From: Geobacteraceae bacterium
GTDB lineage: Bacteria; Desulfobacterota; Desulfuromonadia; Desulfuromonadales; Desulfuromonadaceae
Direction of reading: 5' to 3'
DNA length: 8,474 nt
NCBI GenBank assembly: GCA_020201305.1
Contig: JAIVHC010000236.1
Location: 1-8,474 of the forward strand
Shown: piece by piece, positions 1-6,574 of the stretch
Position numbering within the stretch: the stretch's first letter is position 1
How the letters are laid out: the number at the start of each line of letters is the position of its first letter
Notes under the pieces: generated by a model
What the model was told of the DNA's origin: nothing
Seen by the model: the letters and a program-made list of their open reading frames with translations, nothing else
Databases searched by the model: none
Position numbers and translations under genes: made by a program

Positions 1-461
1 GCTGTAGCCTCCCCTTCCATAGAAAAGTTGGTGGCTACAAGCACCTCGTCAACCCCGCCCTGCTCCAGGCGTTGGAGCAACTGCGGAATGCGCAGATCAT
101 CGGGGCCGACCCCGTCAAGGGGAGAAAGAACCCCATGCAGCACATGATAACGCCCGTGATAATCGTGCCCCCGTTCGATAGCGAGCAGATCCTGCGGCTG
201 CTCCACCACGCAGAGCATGGCGGCATCGCGTTCCGGTGCACGGCAGATCGGGCACGGGTCGGTTTCGGTTATATTAAAGCAACGCGAGCACAGGCGCACA
301 TTGTGTTTTACATCCCGCAGCGCCTGTGCGAGTTCGGATACGTCACGTTCCGGTTGCTGCAGAATAAAAAACGCCAGCCGCGTAGCGGTCTTGCGTCCGA
401 CACCCGGAAGCTTGCGCAACTCGTCAATCAGACGTTCCAGCGAAGGGGTAGAGTCTAACAT
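1..461 (-). CDS. recR: Recombination mediator RecR, 5' part (3' end beyond the window)
   Basis: RecR works with RecO (and RecF) to load RecA onto SSB-coated single-stranded DNA at gaps during recombinational repair. The visible 153 residues cover most of a protein that is usually about 200 residues. In order they show a helix-hairpin-helix (about residues 11-31, with LPGVGRKTA), a four-cysteine zinc finger at C58, C61, C70 and C73 (spacing 2-8-2 as in E. coli), and the first part of the Toprim domain with VVEQP (E87), LSPLDGVGPDDL (113-123) and EGEAT at the edge. The ATG at 461 is supported by a GAGG Shine-Dalgarno 5 nt upstream and by alignment of the N-terminus with the family. It is the last gene of a dnaX-ybaB-recR cluster. 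It stands 165 nt after ybaB across an AT-rich spacer, so it may have its own promoter as well as read-through. The gene is incomplete only because the window ends. Confidence 0.97.
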   Translation of the reverse strand, partial: MLDSTPSLERLIDELRKLPGVGRKTATRLAFFILQQPERDVSELAQALRDVKHNVRLCSRCFNITETDPCPICRAPERDAAMLCVVEQPQDLLAIERGHDYHGRYHVLHGVLSPLDGVGPDDLRIPQLLQRLEQGGVDEVLVATNFSMEGEAT

Positions 462-626
462 GAAGTCCTCGAAAAAAACAATAAGATAAAATGGTGTTTT
501 ATTTTTTCAGTTAGAGAGAATTTTTTTTGGCGCGCTTGAAAAAACCCCCTTATGCACACGTACAACAAAGCCATCGGCAGCATGCGTGTCGATGGCTTTG
601 TTGAGATAGACAGGTGTTCCACAGAA
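462..626 (-). other. AT-rich spacer between ybaB and recR with a strong hairpin
   Basis: This 165-nt non-coding gap holds a strong inverted repeat next to ybaB (listed separately) and then a very AT-rich stretch with several A and T tracts (about 476-545). The stretch ends in the recR Shine-Dalgarno. It could hold a recR promoter (several TATAAT-like hexamers on the minus strand near 487-510), but no convincing -35/-10 pair stands out, so none is called. Confidence 0.5.
563..603 (-). repeat. Perfect 14-bp inverted repeat (17-bp stem) after ybaB
   Basis: Positions 563-576 and 590-603 are exact reverse complements (CAACAAAGCCATCG arm). Pairing continues inward through a G-T wobble and two more pairs (577-579 with 587-589), giving a 17-bp stem closed by a 7-nt loop that contains GCATGC. 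It lies 24 nt past the ybaB stop on the minus strand. No T tract follows the stem directly on either strand; on the minus strand the first run of T comes about 17 nt later. It is therefore not a canonical intrinsic terminator. It may stabilise the dnaX-ybaB mRNA 3' end, attenuate transcription into recR, or be a copy of a dispersed palindromic repeat. Confidence 0.7.
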
Positions 627-941
627 TTAGAACAATCCGGGTATATTCATTCCGCCCGTAAGCTTGCCCATTTCACCCTGCACCATCTCCTGGCTCTTAC
701 GTACCCCCTCGTTTACTGCAACCATGATGAGATCCTGAAGCATATCCACATCCTGCGGATCGACTGCATCGGGCTCAATAGTGATGCCGAGGAGCTGCTG
801 CTTGCCATTCATGCGCACCGTCACCATCCCGCCACCGGCACTGGCTTCAACTTCACGGCCCTCGAGCTCCTTCTGCATTTCCTCCATTTTGCGCTGCATC
901 TGCTGCGCCTGTTTCATCATGTTGCCCATACCTTTAGCCAT
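627..941 (-). CDS. ybaB: YbaB/EbfC family nucleoid-associated DNA-binding protein
   Basis: This 104-residue protein belongs to the YbaB/EbfC family: small dimeric DNA-binding proteins that associate with the nucleoid and are encoded between dnaX and recR in many bacteria. The N-terminal MAKGMGNMMKQAQQMQRKMEEMQKEL segment forms the long methionine- and glutamine-rich helix typical of the family. A short beta core follows with GGGMVTVRMNG (residues 37-46) and the conserved ITIEPDAVDP (53-62), then a C-terminal helix. Length is normal. The ATG at 941 has a clear AAGGAG Shine-Dalgarno 7 nt upstream. It follows dnaX by 56 nt and is probably co-transcribed with it. Its exact cellular role is not settled for the family; involvement in replication restart or repair is suggested mainly by gene context. 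Confidence 0.96.
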   Translation of the reverse strand: MAKGMGNMMKQAQQMQRKMEEMQKELEGREVEASAGGGMVTVRMNGKQQLLGITIEPDAVDPQDVDMLQDLIMVAVNEGVRKSQEMVQGEMGKLTGGMNIPGLF

Positions 942-997
942 TACTGCTCTCCTTCAAAATTCTGTTGTTATCATTAAGCTGGATTAAACACAGATGT

Positions 998-2833
998 TTA
1001 TACATACCCTTTGTCGTTCGGCGTTACGCCCACAACCTCGCCCGCAAAGATCTCTACCGCCTTGCGCACAATGGGGTGATTTACCGCATCTTCGCGCAGG
1101 CGCCGCGATCGATCGGTTTCCTGCTTTTGTTTGCTTTGCTGCAACGATGGTGGAGCCTGCTGTGCGGCAAGACCTTCCACCTTGAAATTAATCTTCTCAC
1201 CTAAAAGTATCTGCGCAAGCTCACAGATTTTATCCTGGGTGTTTTTATCCTTGAGCTGCTGGAGCAGAAATGAACCCTTCGGTGCCCCCAAACGCAAGAG
1301 CGGCGGCGCAAGTTCGAGAAGGCTGACATTATCCAGCAGGGCGCCGATACGCGGATTTTTCTTTCTAACCTGCTGCACCAGCTCCTCCCATCCCGGGGCT
1401 GAAGTGATTGTTGTGTCGGGGGCGGCTTTTCGGGTGTCGACGCCGGCGTCTGCCTCCCCCTCTTCAGCAGGGGAATATGGCCCCTCCGCTACGTGCGCTT
1501 CCTGCGCGTTTTCCCGGGGGTACTGCTGTTCCTCGACCCGGGCAGGGGGGGGAGATGATGCTGTGTACTGATCCTCCGGGGGAGACGGCGTACTCTCGTG
1601 AAGGTGGATTGAAGAACCGGATTGCGCCGGCGTAGAACTGTGCGAAGCTCCGCCTGCGGTGGAGGGGCCGCCACCGGACCCCTGTGCAGATCCAGGTGCT
1701 TCCAGTTGTTCAAGCTTGCGCAGCAGATCCTCGATCTTGTGCGCTGGCGGAAGGCTAGCCGCGCGCACCAGTGCCATCTCCACCAATAGACGCGGATAAG
1801 CTGAGGCCGACACTTCGGACTCCACCTTAATCAACATACTCAGGAGTCGGTGCCAATCCTCTGCATCCCCGAGCTTAGCCAGGTGCTCGAATTCGGCATA
1901 TTCATCCTCACTGATGCCCAGTTGCAAGCGGGCATCTTCCACAACTCGAGCCAGAATAAGGGTGCGCACGCTTTCCACTAGATCCTGACAGAAGCCCCGG
2001 AATGAATGCCCTAATTCATCCACCCGCCGCACGGTTTCAAACACCTGAGCGGGCCGGCGCTGCATACATGCTTCGAGGATGTCCACCACCAGGCGACGAT
2101 CCACCACGCCCAGCAGCGCCATAACGTCGGCATCCTCTACCTTATCCGGACAGAACGCCAGCACCTGATCGAAGGTGGAAAGGCTGTCGCGCATGCTTCC
2201 CCCGCCTGCCTGGGCTATCATGCGCAGGGAGCGGATGGAGATATCGATCTGTTCCGCCGCGGCAATATGTTCCAATTGGCGGGTCACTTTAGCCTGAGAA
2301 ATTTTACGGAAGTCGTAGCGTTGACAGCGGGAAAGTATTGTCACCGGGATTTTGTGCGGTTCGGTGGTGGCGAAGATAAACTTCACATGCTCGGGGGGTT
2401 CTTCGAGTATTTTGAGAAGGGCGTTGAACGCTGCAGTTGAGAGCATGTGCACTTCATCGATAATAATCATCTTGTAAGGTGCACTTGCCGGCATATAGCG
2501 TGCCATATCGCGCAATTCGCGCACATTATCCACCCCGTTATTCGAGGCACCATCTATCTCTATCACATCATCGTGCTGATTGGCGGCAATCTCGCGGCAC
2601 GATTCACACTTGTTGCAGGGTTCCGCGCCCTGACGCTCGGGACAGTTGAGTGCCTTGGCCAGAATCCTGGCTGCGGAGGTCTTGCCCACCCCGCGCGCGC
2701 CGGTGAACACAAACGCATGGTGCACCCGTCCGCCGAGAATGGCGTTGGTAAGGGTGCGACTCACATGCTCCTGCCCGACCAGATCGGCAAACAGTGCGGG
2801 ACGCCATTTTAGTGCTAAAACCTGATATGACAT
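998..2833 (-). CDS. dnaX: DNA polymerase III subunits tau/gamma (clamp-loader ATPase)
   Basis: DnaX is the AAA+ motor of the clamp loader: with the delta subunits it opens the beta clamp and loads it on primed DNA, and the tau C-terminus links helicase and polymerase. The 611 residues contain Walker A GARGVGKT (45-52), a zinc module (C64, C73, C76, C79), Walker B IIIDEVHM (123-130), the SRC arginine finger (R169) and sensor 2 GSMRDS (R215), all at the same positions as in E. coli. After domain III comes a low-complexity Gly/Ser/Pro-rich linker (about 375-480). A conserved tau domain then starts near WEELVQQVRKKNPRIGALL. The ATG start gives the family's standard MSYQVLALKWRP N-terminus, although no good Shine-Dalgarno precedes it. 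The AAAAAAG slippery heptamer that yields gamma in E. coli is not visible in the linker or just after it, so a separate gamma product is not predicted from sequence. Confidence 0.97.
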   Translation of the reverse strand: MSYQVLALKWRPALFADLVGQEHVSRTLTNAILGGRVHHAFVFTGARGVGKTSAARILAKALNCPERQGAEPCNKCESCREIAANQHDDVIEIDGASNNGVDNVRELRDMARYMPASAPYKMIIIDEVHMLSTAAFNALLKILEEPPEHVKFIFATTEPHKIPVTILSRCQRYDFRKISQAKVTRQLEHIAAAEQIDISIRSLRMIAQAGGGSMRDSLSTFDQVLAFCPDKVEDADVMALLGVVDRRLVVDILEACMQRRPAQVFETVRRVDELGHSFRGFCQDLVESVRTLILARVVEDARLQLGISEDEYAEFEHLAKLGDAEDWHRLLSMLIKVESEVSASAYPRLLVEMALVRAASLPPAHKIEDLLRKLEQLEAPGSAQGSGGGPSTAGGASHSSTPAQSGSSIHLHESTPSPPEDQYTASSPPPARVEEQQYPRENAQEAHVAEGPYSPAEEGEADAGVDTRKAAPDTTITSAPGWEELVQQVRKKNPRIGALLDNVSLLELAPPLLRLGAPKGSFLLQQLKDKNTQDKICELAQILLGEKINFKVEGLAAQQAPPSLQQSKQKQETDRSRRLREDAVNHPIVRKAVEIFAGEVVGVTPNDKGYV

Positions 2834-3002
2834 ACGCTACAAATGTATTTAAGGGTGTATAAACGCTGGTGACGATGGTGGCGCGGCCAGAAAACAGTGC
2901 CGGGAGCTGGGTACTGCGACGCTAACCGACACAGCCACAGGGGCATGTTAGCGCAACAGGCATGGAAAGGTACAGGAATAAAATATCCGCGCATAAAACA
3001 CT
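2834..3002 (-). promoter_or_regulatory. Leader region between SRP RNA and dnaX
   Basis: This 169-nt stretch has no gene I can support. It should carry the dnaX leader and possibly its promoter: AT-rich TTTATACA and TTAAAT segments lie 20-40 nt before the dnaX ATG on the minus strand, without a recognisable -35 partner. A weak inverted repeat with 7-bp arms (CGCTAAC at 2920-2926, GTTAGCG at 2947-2953) and a 20-nt loop lies in its middle. Transcription could also enter from the SRP RNA promoter. Confidence 0.35.
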
Positions 3003-3130
3003 TGCCGCCACAAGTGACGGCCAGGCTTATCCGCGGCACACCGGCTGCATCACTACCGCTGCTCCCTTCCGGGTCTGACGGGGTTTGCGACCGCCCGTTG
3101 CGCGGGGCCTGACCGTCACCTGTGACGGCA
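3003..3130 (-). ncRNA. ffs: Signal recognition particle RNA, small bacterial (4.5S) type
   Basis: This RNA binds Ffh to form the signal recognition particle that targets nascent membrane proteins to FtsY and the translocon. The minus strand carries the conserved apical core, a GACCCGGAAGGGAGCAGC segment (complement of 3058-3075) with the GGAA tetraloop and the asymmetric and symmetric internal loops that Ffh recognises. The flanks close as one long hairpin: 3107-3130 pairs with 3003-3026 over about 23 bp with only G-T wobbles, so I placed the ends there. A covariance model centred on the core may report a shorter span of about 97 nt (roughly 3016-3114). An AT-rich TTTATATATT immediately precedes the 5' end and is a likely -10 region, but no clear -35 is visible. 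A TGTTTTAT run follows the 3' end and may help termination. Its place between tRNA-Ser and dnaX fits gene order known from Gammaproteobacteria. Confidence 0.93.
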
Positions 3131-3182
3131 AATATATAAACCCGCCTCCAAAGACACGAGTCTGCATGCTTTATTTTTAATA

Positions 3183-3272
<90 letters not shown>

Positions 3273-3330
3273 GTACCAGGCGCAGAATAGTACACATCAT
3301 ATTTTCTTGCTCCCACAAAGAGCATACAGG

Positions 3331-5853
3331 CTACTTCAAACGCGCAACAATGTTGTACAATTCCTGGCGCTTTATCGGTTTTACCAGACAGGCATCCGCT
3401 CCGGCGGCACACATCTTCTCCTGTACATTGAGATCATCTGCAGCACTCATCCCCACCAGGATCATCGTTTTATTCCCCGGCTGCGCCTCGGTGCGGATGC
3501 GGCGAATGGTTTCGGCCCCATCAATCCCCGGCATCTGGTAGTCTACCAGCACCAGATCGAAAAACTCCTCACGGCAGGCCTGGATCGCCTCGTACCCGCT
3601 GAGGACATCGGTAACCTTGGCCCCGGTCTCCTGCAATACTGCGCGAAACAACGCGGCACTATGCAGATCATCTTCTACGATGAGAACACGTTTCCCCGAC
3701 GCGGGCAACAGCGTTGATGCTTGAGCTACCGTGGGGGGCTTAACTTCGTCCTCTCGGACCTCTATCTCAGTGGTATGGGTAACGATCTGCAGTGGTACCC
3801 TGATACTGAATTCACTCCCTCCTTCGGGACGGGGATGCGCTTCTATGCTTCCACCCATTCTGGTTACAATTCCTTTGCAGATGGCCAGCCCCAGCCCTGT
3901 TCCGCCATACTTGCGCGTAGTGGAGCTATCCGCCTGGGAAAACCCTTCAAAGAGCCGCTCGCTGTCTATGTCACAAATCCCGATACCGGTATCTCTTACC
4001 GCTATCTGCAGCATGCATAGGTTTTCTACCTCTGTAGCAGCATGGGGGGAGAGAGTAAAAGATATCTCAATTGAGCCACGTTCGGTAAACTTGACCGCGT
4101 TTCCCACCAGATTAAACAACACCTGGCGTAGACGATACTGATCCCCAAGCAAAACCGCCGGGATGTCTGACGCAAAGTCGGTACGGATGTTAATATTCTT
4201 CTCTTCGGCACTCAAACTGAAGGTTCGCACAACCGGTTCGGGCAGATCACGGATACAGAACGGTAGCAGCTCCAGTTCCATTTTATCTGCCTCAAGTTTG
4301 GAAAAATCGAGGATATCGTTGACCAACTCCAACAGGGAGCCGGTTGCGCTGTTGGCCATCTCCAGATACCTGCTTTGCTCTGTGCTCGCACTTTCCATGG
4401 CCTGCTGAAGTGCTGCCATAATCACAGTCATGGGGGTGCGCAGCTCGTGACTGACCAGGGCAAGGAATTCCCCTTTAGCCTCGCTCGCACGTTCTGCCTC
4501 ATTCTTGGCAGCACGTAAATCCTGCACCATGCGCAAGCGCTGGAGGCGCTGCCATGCGCCCTGAAGCAGGAGCCCGAGCTGGCGTGCATCCCCGCGGTCG
4601 TAGGGTTCCTCCTTATCCGCTACCATCACGCATGCCACCACCTCATTCGCAACTACCAGAGGCACCAACAGACAGCGTTCAATTTCCGGAGGATGGGGTA
4701 TTTCGATGCTGTCTGGATCGTTGTACCAGCAGGGTTTATCCGGCATTGATCTGAGCAACTCATCTTCCCATCCGGTGCGGGCGTAATCGCAGGTAAGACA
4801 TTTCAGACTACTGACCAGGGTTCCGTTTGTATTGGCGAGCGCCAGCATCCCGGCGCGGCTCCCGGTCAGGTTACAGGAGCGCTGCAACAGATAGTCACAC
4901 AGCTGTTCCTCCTCCGGATCGGTCATCTGCTGCAACTGTAACAGGGTCTCGAGCCGCTGTTCATCCTGCCGGATAAGGCGGGTGGCCTGTTTCCATGCCG
5001 TTACATTTATACACGTGGCCAGACACAGAGGTTCATCGTGCAAGACAAAGGGATCAAGGTAGACCTCCAGAAACACCTCTTCATCTCTGCGATCGCGTAA
5101 ATGGATCTCCAGGTAGTACGGGAGAGCTTTAAGCTCTTCCAGGCTACACTGATACATCTCACACGCAGCGCGATTCGCATCCATCAGGGTGCCATCCGCA
5201 CGGAAGAGTAAAAAAAGATTTGATGAACGCTCAAAAATGGCGCGGTAGTGTTCTTCATTCTCGCGCAATGCGCGCTCCGCCTCGCGCCTTGCCGTTACAT
5301 CGCGCAGGGTGAACAGAGCCGCTGTTCGCCCATCTATTTTAACCTTCTGCGCCGACACTTCAGCATCTCGTACCTCTCCATGGCGCAGGTATTTCCAGTC
5401 GAATACGTGGCGCACCTGTCCACCGGACCAGTGCATGCACTGCATCAGCACCACCTTCGAATCGCGCCCCCGTCCCTGTTGCTGTGGGGAAAGTTCGAGC
5501 AGATCCAGCCCTTTAAGCTCTTGCGCACTATAGCCCAGTATCTTGCCGGCGCGCTCGTTGGCTTCAAGGATGGTACTTCCACGCAGGAGCAATACCGCAT
5601 CAGCCGTATTACTGAACAAGGTGCGGTAGCGATGTTCACTGTAGAGGAGTTTCTGCACCACGAGGCGCCGGAACAGGATGGTGATTCTCACTGCAGCGCC
5701 CACACCCGCCAGGAGAAGAAGTAATGCCCACCACCCCACTTCATCTTGCAGCGCCAGGTACAGCAACACCCCGGCAAACCCACCACTGATAGCGGTACCT
5801 AAAGCAGTCAACAAAGATAAAAGGAGAACTATTTTCCTTCGTTCGGTAAACAC
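3331..5853 (-). CDS. Membrane-anchored hybrid sensor histidine kinase (PAS-PAS-GAF-HisKA-HATPase-REC)
   Basis: This 840-residue protein is a hybrid two-component kinase. Two hydrophobic segments (about 8-35 and 39-63) form a short membrane hairpin with almost no periplasmic loop, so sensing is probably cytoplasmic or within the membrane. Next come a PAS domain (about 74-190), a second, compact PAS-like domain (about 201-290), a GAF-like region (about 300-440) and a coiled linker. The HisKA box SHELRTP has phospho-acceptor H469; the ATPase has N box NLVGNAVKF (N585), G1 DTGIG (621-625) and G2 GGTGLGLAI (650-658). The C-terminal receiver has E727/D728, phospho-acceptor D771, S803 and K825. No Hpt or DNA-binding output domain is present, so a separate phosphotransfer partner is expected, and none is encoded here. 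The start is GTG at 5853: an in-frame TGA lies 27 nt upstream and GGGG precedes it at a usable distance. It is 56 nt after tadA on the same strand and may be co-transcribed. The signal is unknown. Confidence 0.93.
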   Translation of the reverse strand: MFTERRKIVLLLSLLTALGTAISGGFAGVLLYLALQDEVGWWALLLLLAGVGAAVRITILFRRLVVQKLLYSEHRYRTLFSNTADAVLLLRGSTILEANERAGKILGYSAQELKGLDLLELSPQQQGRGRDSKVVLMQCMHWSGGQVRHVFDWKYLRHGEVRDAEVSAQKVKIDGRTAALFTLRDVTARREAERALRENEEHYRAIFERSSNLFLLFRADGTLMDANRAACEMYQCSLEELKALPYYLEIHLRDRRDEEVFLEVYLDPFVLHDEPLCLATCINVTAWKQATRLIRQDEQRLETLLQLQQMTDPEEEQLCDYLLQRSCNLTGSRAGMLALANTNGTLVSSLKCLTCDYARTGWEDELLRSMPDKPCWYNDPDSIEIPHPPEIERCLLVPLVVANEVVACVMVADKEEPYDRGDARQLGLLLQGAWQRLQRLRMVQDLRAAKNEAERASEAKGEFLALVSHELRTPMTVIMAALQQAMESASTEQSRYLEMANSATGSLLELVNDILDFSKLEADKMELELLPFCIRDLPEPVVRTFSLSAEEKNINIRTDFASDIPAVLLGDQYRLRQVLFNLVGNAVKFTERGSIEISFTLSPHAATEVENLCMLQIAVRDTGIGICDIDSERLFEGFSQADSSTTRKYGGTGLGLAICKGIVTRMGGSIEAHPRPEGGSEFSIRVPLQIVTHTTEIEVREDEVKPPTVAQASTLLPASGKRVLIVEDDLHSAALFRAVLQETGAKVTDVLSGYEAIQACREEFFDLVLVDYQMPGIDGAETIRRIRTEAQPGNKTMILVGMSAADDLNVQEKMCAAGADACLVKPIKRQELYNIVARLK

Positions 5854-5909
5854 ATCATCCCCAGTGGAGTATTCAGCAGGTCATATACACAGCGCCGGGA
5901 GAGCGCCCG

Positions 5910-6407
5910 TTATTCTTGCTCGGAAGAGGAAATTCGGCACCGCTTCTGGCGGCGCTGGCGCAATGAGGCAAAAAATTCAGATAACAGCGCGCTACAGGCT
6001 GCAGACCTGATTCCGGGGCGTACTTCAACCCGATGGTTAAAACGCTCATCGGCAGAGAAATCGTAGATGGACCCCACTGCCCCGGCACGTGGATCATGTG
6101 CGCCAAATACGAGGGTGGGCACGCGTGCGAGAATGATCGCCCCCATGCACATTACACAGGGTTCCAGAGTCACATACAGGGTAGTATCAAGCAGTCGCCA
6201 CGATTCGAGGCGCTGCGCGGCGTGGCGCAGAACCATGAGTTCTGCATGTGCGGTAGGGTCCTGCCAGGTCTCACGGCGGTTCCCGGCGGCGGCAAGGACC
6301 ATCCCCTCCGCGCTTACCAATACCGCTCCGATTGGCACTTCACCCAGGGTTTGCGCCTCCCTGGCCTGTTCCAGCGCCATATCCATATAGCGGCAATCGC
6401 GTTGCAT
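5910..6407 (-). CDS. tadA: tRNA-specific adenosine deaminase TadA
   Basis: TadA deaminates adenosine 34 to inosine in tRNA-Arg(ACG), letting one tRNA read several arginine codons; it is essential in most bacteria. The 165 residues show the zinc deaminase signature: H54 and E56 in TAHAE (zinc ligand and proton shuttle), then C84 and C87 in PCVMC. The conserved EVPIGAVLV (about 23-31) and the DPRAGAVGSIYD substrate loop are also present. I chose the ATG at 6407 because it gives the usual length and aligns with E. coli TadA, and a GAAG lies 8 nt upstream. An in-frame ATG at 6440 would add 11 residues and has no better ribosome binding site. Longer in-frame extensions run into queF on the other strand and are not credible. 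It is divergent from queF and lies just upstream of the kinase gene. Confidence 0.95.
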   Translation of the reverse strand: MQRDCRYMDMALEQAREAQTLGEVPIGAVLVSAEGMVLAAAGNRRETWQDPTAHAELMVLRHAAQRLESWRLLDTTLYVTLEPCVMCMGAIILARVPTLVFGAHDPRAGAVGSIYDFSADERFNHRVEVRPGIRSAACSALLSEFFASLRQRRQKRCRISSSEQE

Positions 6408-6456
6408 TATGTGGTCTTCAGCGGTATCCAGGGGGTGCATAAGCGTATCTATTTCA

Positions 6457-6484
6457 TTGACTTGTGTTTTTAAAACAATAATAT
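6457..6484 (+). promoter_or_regulatory. Candidate sigma-70 promoter for queF
   Basis: TTGACT (6457-6462, five of six matches to the -35 consensus) is followed after 16 nt by TAATAT (6479-6484, four of six matches to the -10). A start near 6491 would give a leader of about 84 nt before the queF ATG. This is read from consensus matching only; the AT-rich surroundings make chance matches possible. Confidence 0.45.
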
Positions 6485-6492
6485 GTACTGTT

Positions 6493-6521
6493 CTAATAGC
6501 AGAGAACTTAAAGGATGGCAA
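6493..6521 (-). promoter_or_regulatory. Candidate sigma-70 promoter for tadA
   Basis: On the minus strand TTGCCA (complement of 6516-6521, five of six matches to the -35) and TATTAG (complement of 6493-6498, four of six matches to the -10) are separated by 17 nt. A start near 6486 would give a 5' leader of about 46 to 80 nt depending on the tadA start used. This start falls next to the candidate queF promoter, so the two would face and overlap each other. It rests on consensus matching only. Confidence 0.4.
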
Positions 6522-6538
6522 TGACTTCGATGGCAATG
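6514..6538 (+). repeat. Tandem direct repeat GATGGCAATG in the queF leader
   Basis: GATGGCAATG occurs at 6514-6523 and again, exactly, at 6529-6538, with a 15-nt period. It lies between the candidate queF transcription start and the queF coding region, and the first copy overlaps the candidate tadA -35 element. Possible roles are a protein binding site or part of a leader reading frame; a chance duplication is also possible. Confidence 0.55.
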
Positions 6539-6559
6539 TATTCCCTACCCCTAATCTGA
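6521..6559 (+). CDS. Possible 12-codon leader peptide upstream of queF
   Basis: An ATG at 6521 opens a 12-codon frame, encoding MTSMAMYSLPLI, that ends in TGA at 6557-6559, 15 nt before the queF ATG. AAAGGA stands 5 nt before this ATG, which is a better ribosome binding site than anything before queF itself. The frame is short, spans the tandem GATGGCAATG repeat and has no recognisable attenuator structure. It may only reflect chance, so treat it as a weak candidate. Confidence 0.2.
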   Translation: MTSMAMYSLPLI

Positions 6560-6574
6560 ACACGACTGAATACC

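Noticed and set aside
540..603. Hairpin after ybaB as a Rho-independent terminator
   Set aside because: The nearest T tract on the minus strand begins about 17 nt after the stem and follows a G run, so the geometry is wrong for intrinsic termination.
552..977. Open frame of 141 codons on the plus strand
   Set aside because: It covers the reverse of ybaB and its hairpin; ybaB is a clear family match with a good ribosome binding site on the other strand.
1131..1571. Long open frame on the plus strand opposite dnaX
   Set aside because: It is antisense to the GC-rich linker and tau domain of dnaX; the translation is low-complexity with no recognisable protein.
3731..4141. Overlapping plus-strand frames opposite the kinase
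   Set aside because: They are antisense to the ATPase and receiver domains of a well-supported kinase and have no coding features of their own.
5853..5855. ATG next to the kinase start (ATGATGTG)
   Set aside because: The ATGs are in a different frame from the kinase; the GTG at 5853 is the only usable start after the in-frame TGA.
6491..6574. preQ1 riboswitch in the queF leader
   Set aside because: Such an element would make sense before queF, but I could not find the short stem plus A-rich tail arrangement of preQ1-I, and the leader shows no convincing hairpin.
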